Assembly: GCA_937124965.1 (NCBI GenBank)
Contig: CAKZLB010000013.1
Span: 186,001 to 250,000, forward strand
Origin: an uncultured Bacteroidota bacterium
GTDB taxonomy: Bacteria > Bacteroidota > Bacteroidia > NS11-12g > UBA9320
Length of the DNA stretch: 64,000 nt
Direction: 5' to 3'
Shown: one piece after another, positions 26,823 through 34,978 of the stretch
How positions within the stretch are numbered: the first letter of the stretch is position 1
Layout: each line of letters begins with the position of its first letter
Program-made: the position numbers and the translations under genes
The notes under the pieces: generated by a model
Database searches by the model: none
Seen by the model: the letters and a program-made list of their open reading frames with translations, nothing else
What the model was told of the DNA's origin: nothing

Positions 26823-27410
26823 TTACTTAGATGGATGGTTTAATGAATCGACAGCTTGGCATAGGTTGCCAAATATTTCATCAATGTTTCCAATACCGTT
26901 TATTCTTCTTAAGATGTTTTTATCGTTATAAAACGACAACAAGGGCTCAGTTTTTCCGTTATATTCAGCAAATCTATTTCTGATTTTATCCTCGCTTTGG
27001 TCGTCAGATCTTCCAGATACTTTACCACGCTCTAATAATCGAGTAACCAATTCATTTTCCTCAACTTCTAGCGCTAGAACAACATCAATTTGTGTCCCCA
27101 TTTTTGTAAGAATCTTATCTAACGCCTCACCTTGAGATATCGTTCTTGGGAAACCATCAAAAATGAAACCTTTAGCGTCTTTACGAGTTGCTAAAAAATC
27201 TTCCACCATTGCTATGGTTACCTCATCTGGTACCAACTCCCCTTTGTCAATGTAGGACTTAGCAAGTAACCCTAGCTCAGTTTCTCCTTTAATATTTGAC
27301 CGAAAAACATCACCAGTACTTAGATGAACTAATTCGTATCTTTCTAATAGTTTTGAACTTTGAGTCCCTTTCCCTGCACCTGGAGGCCCGAAAATTATAA
27401 TATTAAACAT
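26823..27410 (-). CDS. adk: Adenylate kinase
   Basis: 195 residues. It catalyses ATP + AMP to 2 ADP. The P-loop GPPGAGKGTQSS near residues 8-19, the AMP-site segments STGDVFRSNI and GFIFDGFPRT, and a LID with LLERGKVSGRSDD near 123-136 are all there. The protein is of the short-LID type without the zinc-finger insert. A promoter box precedes it and obgE follows at nine bases. Confidence 0.97.
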   Translation of the reverse strand: MFNIIIFGPPGAGKGTQSSKLLERYELVHLSTGDVFRSNIKGETELGLLAKSYIDKGELVPDEVTIAMVEDFLATRKDAKGFIFDGFPRTISQGEALDKILTKMGTQIDVVLALEVEENELVTRLLERGKVSGRSDDQSEDKIRNRFAEYNGKTEPLLSFYNDKNILRRINGIGNIDEIFGNLCQAVDSLNHPSK

Positions 27411-27431
27411 AGCTATGCATTGTTAAGTCGA

Positions 27432-27439
27432 CAAATTTA
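27432..27439 (-). promoter_or_regulatory. Candidate -7 box (TAAATTTG) for adk-obgE
   Basis: An exact TAnnTTTG match on the minus strand about 22 bases before the adk ATG. Confidence 0.42.
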
Positions 27440-27518
27440 GGCCAAACTATGATAGTTGAAGATTTAATAGCTACAAAATCGTCAATAATTGATTAACAAT
27501 TTGGCTAATGAGTAGGCA

Positions 27519-29687
27519 ATGTTTTCTTTTGAAGAAAATATCATCATTGTGCTTCAAGCTGTCGTAAAGAAAGGAAAAGTATTAGCCGAAAGAGTTCCAA
27601 CACCAAACGTTTCACCTGGCAATGTTCTAATTAAGGTCGTTAATAGCTGTATTAGTGCTGGTACTGAAATGAGCAACGTTTCTGAAACGGGAAAATCATT
27701 AATAAAAAGAGCATTGGAGCAACCTGAAGAGGTTCGAAACGCTTTAAACTTTGCCCGTGAAAATGGCATTTTAAAAACTATTGCACGTATTAGAGGCACA
27801 GTTGAAGGTGGAAAACCGACTGGTTATTCCATCTCAGGAATTGTTATCGCAGTAGGAAATGGGGTAAGAGATTTCAGTGTTGGTGACCATGTTACTGCTG
27901 CTGGTGCAGGAATAGCAAACCATGCCGAATACGTCGATGTTCCTGTAAACTTGGTAATGCCCATGCCTAATGGAATGGACTTCAAACTCGCATCAACTGT
28001 GACTTTAGGAGGTATTGCAATGCAAGGTGTACGTCGGGCAGAACTATCACTTGGTGAAATTTGTGTTGTTCAGGGTGCTGGTATTCTAGGGTTGCTTGCG
28101 CAACAAATGCTTCAAGCAGCTGGAGTGCGTACAATTGTTATTGACATAGACGATCATCGATTAGGTATTGCAAAAGAACTTGGTGCAGAATTAATTCTAA
28201 ACCCAAACAACGAGGACGTCATAAAGAGTGTTGAAGCACTGAGCAATGGACATGGTGCTGATGCTGTTTTGTTTACAGCAGCAACATATAGTAGTGACCC
28301 TTTATCTGTTGCATTCAAGATGTGTAAGCGCAAAGGGCGCGTCGTTCTTGTTGGAGTTTCAGGAATGGAAATCAAACGAGCGGATATTTACAACAAGGAA
28401 TTAGACTTTTTAATATCAACCAGTTATGGTCCTGGTAGGTATGACGATACATATGAAAAAAAGGGATTAGATTATCCATATGCATATGTTCGGTGGACGG
28501 AAAATCGAAACATGACAGAGTATTTAAGGCTGGTTCATGTTGGCCAAATTAATCTAGTTCCTTTGATGGACGCTGTTTATCCAATCGAGCAAGTTGAAGA
28601 AGCATTTAACATTTTAAAACATGGTGAAGACCCAAAACCAATAATTTCAATTCTTGACTATGGAGTATCAGTTCCGAATTTCAATGAAAAAGTTAAGGAA
28701 CATAAGATTGAATTCAAACAAACCTCGTCAAGTAATTCAATCATCAATGTAGCAATGGTAGGTGCTGGTAGTTTTGCTACAGGAATGCATTTACCGAATT
28801 TACAGCGTTTAAATCAGAAGTATAAAATAAAGGCAATCGTAAATCGAACAGGCCAAAAGGCAAAAGCTGTTGGGGAGCAGTATAACGTTGATTATGTAAC
28901 TTCGAATATCGATGACGTGCTGAATGATGAATCAGTTGACTTAATAATGATCACCACTCAACATGGGAATCATGGAGAATTGGTGCTCAAAAGTCTTAAA
29001 GCAGGAAAGAATGTTTTTGTTGAAAAACCTCTTTGTACTCGAAAGGAGGAATTAGAAGAAATAAAAAACTTTTATGCAAATGCAAGTAAACCACCAATGT
29101 TAATGGTTGGGTTTAATAGGCGTTTCAGTCCTTGTATTGTGGAAGCCAAAAAGCATATTAAAGGTCGAGTTAACCCGATGATTATAAATTATCGCATGAA
29201 TGCTGGTTATATCCCCCTCGATCATTGGACTCACGAGCATGGTGGACGAATTGTTGGTGAGGCATGTCATATTATTGATTTAATGAGTGCGTTAACAAAC
29301 AGTAAATTGGTAAGCTATAGTTCAGATCATATTAGTCCAACGACAGGAAAAATTAGTAAACATGACAATCGCAGTATTACGTTGAAATACGAAGATGGTT
29401 CAGTTTGTACACTTCAGTATTTTGCCGTTGGAAGTAAAAAGTTACCGAAGGAATACTTAGAGGTTCACTTTGATGAAAAGAGTATTGTGATGGAAGATTA
29501 CAAAACACTTAAGGGCTATGGAGTGAATTTAAAATCCTTTAATAGTGCGATGAGTAACAAAGGTCAGTATGAAGAATTGATAGCTCTTCATGAAGCTCTG
29601 GTAAACACGAAAGAATGGCCAATTCCGTTATGGGACATGATTCAAACAACTGCTGTAACTTTTGAAATAGAAGATTCGATTGTCTAA
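27519..29687 (+). CDS. Two-domain oxidoreductase (alcohol dehydrogenase-like + Gfo/Idh/MocA)
   Basis: 722 residues. The N-terminal half (to about 375) is a medium-chain dehydrogenase with VVQGAGILGLLAQQM near 180 binding NAD(P). The C-terminal half starts at about 405 with VAMVGAGSFATGMHLPNL, a Gfo/Idh/MocA Rossmann motif, and continues with FVEKPLCTRKEEL and WTHEHGGRIVGEACHIIDLM. This fused architecture is characteristic of extracellular-polysaccharide clusters, where it probably converts a nucleotide-sugar or its alcohol. The ATG at 27519 is the first start, but a downstream GTG near 27549 (giving LQAVVKKG) could also serve. It opens the polysaccharide locus and overlaps the next gene by eight bases. 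Confidence 0.88.
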   Translation: MFSFEENIIIVLQAVVKKGKVLAERVPTPNVSPGNVLIKVVNSCISAGTEMSNVSETGKSLIKRALEQPEEVRNALNFARENGILKTIARIRGTVEGGKPTGYSISGIVIAVGNGVRDFSVGDHVTAAGAGIANHAEYVDVPVNLVMPMPNGMDFKLASTVTLGGIAMQGVRRAELSLGEICVVQGAGILGLLAQQMLQAAGVRTIVIDIDDHRLGIAKELGAELILNPNNEDVIKSVEALSNGHGADAVLFTAATYSSDPLSVAFKMCKRKGRVVLVGVSGMEIKRADIYNKELDFLISTSYGPGRYDDTYEKKGLDYPYAYVRWTENRNMTEYLRLVHVGQINLVPLMDAVYPIEQVEEAFNILKHGEDPKPIISILDYGVSVPNFNEKVKEHKIEFKQTSSSNSIINVAMVGAGSFATGMHLPNLQRLNQKYKIKAIVNRTGQKAKAVGEQYNVDYVTSNIDDVLNDESVDLIMITTQHGNHGELVLKSLKAGKNVFVEKPLCTRKEELEEIKNFYANASKPPMLMVGFNRRFSPCIVEAKKHIKGRVNPMIINYRMNAGYIPLDHWTHEHGGRIVGEACHIIDLMSALTNSKLVSYSSDHISPTTGKISKHDNRSITLKYEDGSVCTLQYFAVGSKKLPKEYLEVHFDEKSIVMEDYKTLKGYGVNLKSFNSAMSNKGQYEELIALHEALVNTKEWPIPLWDMIQTTAVTFEIEDSIV

Positions 29688-30690
29688 AAACAACTATCCA
29701 ATAATACTAATAGGCCCATATCCGCCGAATATAGGTGGTGTGTCAACACATATTAGTCGTGCTGTAACTTTATTAAAACAAAAAGGAAAAGACATTTCGG
29801 TAATATCAACAAACAAAATTCCAAGTAAAGTTGACAATGTTCAATACATTCAGCCTATGCTATTGTGGATTTTGGTTTTCAAAAAAAAGTCTATTGTACA
29901 CTTCCATGTTGACAGCCTACCACATCTCATTTTAGCATATATACTCAGTCCATTCCACAAAACGTATTTAACTGTTCATAATAATCGATACCCTTCTGAT
30001 TTTTCCAAAAGCACATTTAGAATAAAGTTAAAAAGAATACTTCTAAAATCATTTCATAAAATAATATCTGTTAACTCAGAATCTACTGCGTTTCTGCAAT
30101 TACACTTTCAGAACATTCACCCCGAGACCATTCCTGCATTTTTACCTCCACAGACTATAGACCGTAATAGTCTGCTTGAAATAAAGCAATTTACTAAAGA
30201 CTTTAAGCATGTTTTAAGCGGCTATGTGTATCGGTTATCATTTTTCAATGGTCAAGACCTTTATGGATTAGACATGATGGTTGACTTAACTGAGCGGCTA
30301 GTAAAAAAGGAATTAGACATTTGTTTAGTGTTGTTAATTAATTTAGATGAGTCTGAATATTTAGATGAAATTAGAAAAAGGGTAAAAGAAAAAAATATTT
30401 TTGATAGAATTCTATTTGTTGACACTAAAAATGGAGTGGATGCGGTTGCGTTATGGGAGCATTCGGACGTATATTTGAGACCGACAAATACAGACGGAAA
30501 TAGTATTTCAATTTTAGAAGCATTATACGTGAAAACAAAAGTTGTAGCAAGTGACTGTGTGGAAAGGCCAGAGGGCTGTTATACTTTTCATTCGCGGGAT
30601 GTTTCTGATTTTGAACGAGCAACAATTCAGTCTTTGGAAGATACATCTACTTCGGAAACAATAACGTTTAAGCTTATAGAATATGAATAA
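29680..30690 (+). CDS. Glycosyltransferase (group 1 / GT4-like)
   Basis: 336 residues starting from TTG at 29680, which is the only start that keeps the typical N-terminal motif ILIGPYPPNIGGVSTH. GT-B fold indicators: this N-terminal Gly-rich loop, a central SGYVYRLSFFNGQDLYG turn and the C-terminal nucleotide-sugar segment RPTNTDGNSISILEALYVKTKVVASDC (about residues 268-295), equivalent to the EX7E region. It overlaps the dehydrogenase by eight bases and the truncated glycosyltransferase at 30683 by eight bases, so the three formed an operon. Donor and acceptor sugars are unknown. Confidence 0.85.
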   Translation: MSKNNYPIILIGPYPPNIGGVSTHISRAVTLLKQKGKDISVISTNKIPSKVDNVQYIQPMLLWILVFKKKSIVHFHVDSLPHLILAYILSPFHKTYLTVHNNRYPSDFSKSTFRIKLKRILLKSFHKIISVNSESTAFLQLHFQNIHPETIPAFLPPQTIDRNSLLEIKQFTKDFKHVLSGYVYRLSFFNGQDLYGLDMMVDLTERLVKKELDICLVLLINLDESEYLDEIRKRVKEKNIFDRILFVDTKNGVDAVALWEHSDVYLRPTNTDGNSISILEALYVKTKVVASDCVERPEGCYTFHSRDVSDFERATIQSLEDTSTSETITFKLIEYE

Positions 30691-30778
30691 TTCCGAACCC
30701 ATACCTGAGCACCGGCCTTTAACAATCGCATTTGCTACTCCTGAGTATGTAACGGAGGAGCATTATGGGGTTTTCTGA
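30683..30778 (+). pseudogene. Truncated 5' end of a glycosyltransferase gene
   Basis: 31 codons beginning with ATG at 30683 (overlapping the upstream gene by eight bases, as for a normal operon member). The text LTIAFATPEYVTEEHYG is the typical beginning of a GT-B glycosyltransferase, including the TEEHYGG loop, but translation hits TGA at 30776 just after it and the sequence switches into a reversed methyltransferase gene. The rest of the glycosyltransferase is not found in the window. It is therefore a remnant cut by a rearrangement at about 30765-30775. Confidence 0.75.
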
Positions 30779-31361
30779 GAACAAATTTAATCTCAGTACA
30801 AGAAAAGTACTTCGAAAGAAATACTTCATATAATTCTTGAAAAAGTGGAGTGAAGTTAAAAATCTTCTCAAAAAGGTATTTCCCAAGTAAATTTTTAAGT
30901 TTATACCTAGAAGTTCTGAATCCGAGATTTACAGAAATTAATTCAAATTGAAAATCAAAATAAAAACTTGGAATCTTTCTTCTAAACAAATGGTTACTTG
31001 AAAAATAACTCATAGTATATAAACCAAATGTTCTTACATGTGTAGGATCGGAATAGAAATATGGACTAGAAAAATGAGGTACTATCATTTCTTGTATGCC
31101 ACCTGGTTTCAGAGTTCTATATACTTCGCTTTGTAACAATTCAAAGTTTCTAATATGTTCCATCACATGACGTGACTTATAAGAATCAACTGTACTATTT
31201 TGAATTAATTCTAAACCTTGTTCAAAATCCAGCACAATATCAACATTTGTTAGAGGATGTAAATCTATTCCTATATAGGCCGAAGATTTATTAGTGCCGC
31301 ACCCGAGTTCAATATTTACAGGTAGATTCTGCTCTAACTTTTCATTAATGATTTCTAACAT
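30735..31361 (-). CDS. Class I SAM-dependent methyltransferase, polysaccharide locus
   Basis: 208 residues. The SAM-binding motif ELGCGTNKSSAYIGIDLHP near residues 18-36, then SRHVMEHI near 64-71 and the TLKPGG loop near 84 are typical of small methyltransferases found in O-antigen/EPS loci. The last nine residues (after LRKP) lie on the antisense of the truncated glycosyltransferase start, so the natural C terminus has been replaced at the rearrangement junction. It starts inside the end of the upstream glycosyltransferase gene (17-base overlap), so the two minus-strand genes form an operon. Target unknown. Confidence 0.75.
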   Translation of the reverse strand: MLEIINEKLEQNLPVNIELGCGTNKSSAYIGIDLHPLTNVDIVLDFEQGLELIQNSTVDSYKSRHVMEHIRNFELLQSEVYRTLKPGGIQEMIVPHFSSPYFYSDPTHVRTFGLYTMSYFSSNHLFRRKIPSFYFDFQFELISVNLGFRTSRYKLKNLLGKYLFEKIFNFTPLFQELYEVFLSKYFSCTEIKFVLRKPHNAPPLHTQE

Positions 31362-32382
31362 ATTCTATACTTTCAACGAATTTTTCCAAACAAACATCTA
31401 CTGTGTAAAGGCTTTGAAAGCACTCTTGTGAGTTTTTTGCTAGCTCAAGATAATTAACTCTGTTACTTAAAATATCTATTAAGTTTAATTCCCAATCGTC
31501 AGCATTGTGGCAAACAAATCCTGTTACTCGGTGTCTAACCATGTCTTTATTGATTCCAGTGGATGAAGTTAAAACTGGCTTCGAGTGTGACATATATAAA
31601 CTTATCTTATATCCTCCTTTACACATGTTCCATTGGTTTTCATGCAAAGGAGCAACACCGTAGTCAATATGACACAAAACCTCAGTTTCCATTTTATACT
31701 CCCAAACTTTAGCCTTACACCATTGATACGATTTATACTTTTGGGGATTCTCAACCCCCAATAATAATAATTCGAAGTTGTAAAATTTACTCAACTTTTC
31801 AAAAATTGGTAAAACAATGTTCAAATTATCTTCTGTAGACGGAGAGCCAACCCAACCGAACCTAATAGTATTGTCCACTTGTTTTTGAAAATGGTTGACT
31901 TGATCATTAACTAACCTTACTGGTGTCGGAATTATTCTATATGACTTAACAAATTTAATCTCACGATATAAGTATTTCGTAGAAACAATAAGCAAGTCGA
32001 TAGAGCTCAAAAACGACTTAAAGGCTCTGTATTTTTTTTCATTGTACTTTAGAAAAATGGCATCATCTAAATCATAAATAAACAATAATTTTTTTTTCTT
32101 TTTAAAATACTTAACCCAAATCTCTGAAATCCATTCTTTCTGAAAAACAATCATCGTTCCTTTTTGTGCAAGGATGAGTTTAAAAATAACAAAGAAAACA
32201 AAAAGCCTCTTCCTATTGAAGTTTAATACATTAGATAAAAACTTGCTTGCAAGCACACGTTTCTTATATATAACCTCAGATTGAAAACCATTTGATTTAA
32301 GGCCTTTAACGTAGTTAAATGCTCTTGTTCTGCTACTAGCATGATTATAATCCCCGACGGTGAAAAACAATATCTTGTTCAT
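31345..32382 (-). CDS. Glycosyltransferase (GT-B fold), polysaccharide locus
   Basis: 345 residues. The N-terminal phrase FFTVGDYNHASSRTRAFNYV, a central IRFGWVGSPSTEDNLNIVLP and a later YKISLYMSHSKPVLTSSTGINKDMVRH are the pattern of GT-B glycosyltransferases that act on lipid-linked glycans. High in Lys, Phe and Asn, more AT-rich than its housekeeping neighbours. Two-gene minus-strand unit with the methyltransferase. Specificity unknown; probably carried in as a block. Confidence 0.75.
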   Translation of the reverse strand: MNKILFFTVGDYNHASSRTRAFNYVKGLKSNGFQSEVIYKKRVLASKFLSNVLNFNRKRLFVFFVIFKLILAQKGTMIVFQKEWISEIWVKYFKKKKKLLFIYDLDDAIFLKYNEKKYRAFKSFLSSIDLLIVSTKYLYREIKFVKSYRIIPTPVRLVNDQVNHFQKQVDNTIRFGWVGSPSTEDNLNIVLPIFEKLSKFYNFELLLLGVENPQKYKSYQWCKAKVWEYKMETEVLCHIDYGVAPLHENQWNMCKGGYKISLYMSHSKPVLTSSTGINKDMVRHRVTGFVCHNADDWELNLIDILSNRVNYLELAKNSQECFQSLYTVDVCLEKFVESIEYVRNH

Positions 32383-32396
32383 TACTGTAGTATTTG

Positions 32397-32404
32397 CAAA
32401 TCTA
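32397..32404 (-). promoter_or_regulatory. Candidate -7 box (TAGATTTG) for the inverted glycosyltransferase/methyltransferase pair
   Basis: An exact TAnnTTTG match on the minus strand 15 bases before the ATG at 32382, suggesting the inserted block brought its own promoter. Confidence 0.35.
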
Positions 32405-32448
32405 CATCACTTGTAGTTTCTTTGTCTAACCTTTAACCAAACATTTTA

Positions 32449-34960
32449 ATGAAAATATTTCTATTGCTTTTGTCTTTCGTCTTTTGGCAAAACACTTTTG
32501 GACAATCATTTTTTCAAAAATTATCTTTACCAAATGATATCGTTGAATTTAGAAGCGTCAAGGTTCAAGGTCAGAAACTCTTCACAGTCGGCTCTAAAGG
32601 TGATAGCCTTTTATTTTGTCGATTTGATCTTAATGGTAATATAGAATGGGTCAAAGCATACAATCCTTCTAAAAAGAAAATTGCCGTCTCTGCTGTTTTG
32701 GAAACCCTGTCAGAAAATAGATTGATTTTTTGCGGCACCTGGAAAAACTCAAATAATTGGAGCGACACTAATACTTTTTTATGAATCTGTGACACTAGTG
32801 GTCAGATTATAAGTGAGGTTCAGTTCAATCCCGGAGTAGTATTTTATAAAAGCACCATAAAACAAATTGACCAAAATAATATTTTTTTGGCTATGAATTT
32901 TTGGAGTGATGCAACTAGCTCTAATAATGATTTAATCGTTGCTGTTCTAAACATTCAGGATTTACAATTAAGAAATGTCTCTAAGCAGTTTCACTCAAGT
33001 AATGCGGACGATTTTCTATCGATTTGTTTTGACAATGACGCTTTCATATACACAACTCCTAGATGTCAGATTGGAGGGGCTGGAGTTCTTAATAACAAAC
33101 CAATGATTTCAAAATTTGACACTTCAAGAAATCTAATATGATCGATGTATTACGTAGCATCTAGCACCCAGCAGTCACAACTTTATGTTCAAGATATTTT
33201 AATCAAAGATGAATATATTTATTTTGATTGGAATGGAAATCCGACTGAAAAAACACCAAGTAATGTATTTGGATTTATTATGTCGGATTCTGTAGGAACG
33301 CCTAAATGGGGCTATCAATACTCAAGTTCATTAACATATCCAATACCCATAAAAAGTCTTTTAATTAAAGACTCAAGTTATACGTTTGGATTTAATCAAA
33401 TCTCTTTAAACAAACGGTTGTTTTATGCAAAACTTTCAAAAGACGGCGGTCTAGATTCTATAACTTTGTTTGGGTCTAAAGATGTCAATTATTTAGTTTA
33501 TAATGGTATCGAGTTTAAGAATTCCATGTATTTATGCGGAAAGGCAGATCAGAAGGCCTTTGTAATGAGGGTTTCAAATAAAAAATTACCACCATGCATG
33601 CCTCAAGAAGGGATAAGAATTCAGCAAAAAACAAACATTATTACCTCTAATAAAAAGTTTGTTGAATACAACGCAAATATCAATATCAACAACACTAAAT
33701 CATCATACTCTAGTAGCGCTTTAACTAGTGCGTGTCAAGACGTGAAAATTATCCTCGACACGTTAAATTGCAAAAATGTTTTAGAAATTTCAGGGTGATA
33801 TGATAAAGTTCTTTGGAGCACGGGAGACACCTCAAATTCGATAAATGTTAAAAAATCAGGAAAATACTGGGTTAGGCTGCATAAGGACTGCTGCTATGCT
33901 TATGACACTATTGACGTCACCGTTCATTCAATATCCAAGCCTGTTGCTCGCTGCAAAAAAGTTTCTGCATCTATTGGAGCTGATTCCAAAGTAATTGTCG
34001 AACCCGTCATATTCGACAATGGAAGTTTTGACAGCTGCGGTCAATTATCATTCTTGATTTCAAAAGATACTTTTACATGCGACGATTTAGGGACAAACCA
34101 AATTACCTTTATTGTGACAAATTCGTCTGGGTTGTCAGATACATACTACACAACAATAGAAATAATAGATACAAACTCGATAAATCTAAAATGCAAGGAC
34201 ATAACTGTCAAGTTGGACGATTTCGGGAAAGCCCACATAAATTATGACGCAATCGATTCTTTGTCAGTTTTGCCATGTCGGTCACTTACATACTCCTTTT
34301 CTCAAGACAGTTTTCTTTGTGATGACATTGGACTTAATAAAATCACTCTTACAGTTAAAGACACCACAGGGAATACCGCACAATGTTTATCAAATATTAC
34401 AGTTGTGGATAGTCTCCCCCAATGCTTTGTGCAAAGATTTAATTGTTTACCTTGACTCAAATGGTGAAGCGTCAATTACAGTTGATGAGATTGACGACGG
34501 TAGTTACGATAATTGTACAGTCAGTAAACTAGCTGCATCTAACCTTAAGTTCACATGCGATGATGTTACGAAACCTGTTGACGTAACTTTATACGTTACT
34601 GACAATTCTAATAACATAGATAGTTGTGTTTCAAAAATCACCGTTATTGACCCTGCAAAAGAAAACTGTGTATTCAGCAAACTAGTATTCACTTTCCCAA
34701 ACGCATTTTCTCCTAACAAGGATGACCTTAATGACGTTTTATGGCATAAAAACTCGAACATTGAAGTCGATGAACTAAAAGTATACAACCGATGGGGTGA
34801 GCAAATCTACTCTTACCAGCGAAAAGGCAAACCTTGGGATGGAACTTACATGGACGAGTTTGTTCAAAATGGTCTTTATCTTTGGGTTGCAACATTCCAC
34901 TCTATTAAAAACTCCAGATTAAAAGATAAAAATAGTGGCCATGTTCTAGTTATACGATAA
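32449..34960 (+). pseudogene. Decayed type IX-secreted protein gene (three in-frame TGA, one frameshift)
   Basis: The same reading frame runs from ATG 32449 (signal peptide ending TFGQ) to about 34415, interrupted by TGA at 32782, 33139 and 33796. After a C5 run (34416-34420) the frame shifts by one and continues to TAA at 34960. The parts are coherent: a signal peptide, SBBP/propeller-like strands, an STG-D turn (LWSTGDTSNS), then three modules of roughly 75 residues (C-K-D-ITVKLDDFGKA type, each ending in TVxDxxGN) and the C-terminal sorting domain FPNAFSPNKDDLNDV and YNRWGEQIYSY. At the second TGA the expected residue is Trp (family pattern DTxGNLIWS). Most simply a pseudogene. It precedes the heparinase-like gene. 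Confidence 0.8.
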
Positions 34961-34978
34961 CATACATTTAACGTAGCT

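Noticed and set aside
32782-32784. Selenocysteine UGA
   Set aside because: No SECIS-like hairpin is evident after it and family members do not carry Cys there.
32449-34960. Genetic code with UGA as Trp for the whole genome
   Set aside because: Many conserved genes here (e.g. pnp, frr-adjacent genes, murQ region) end at TGA at the expected length, so UGA works as a stop.
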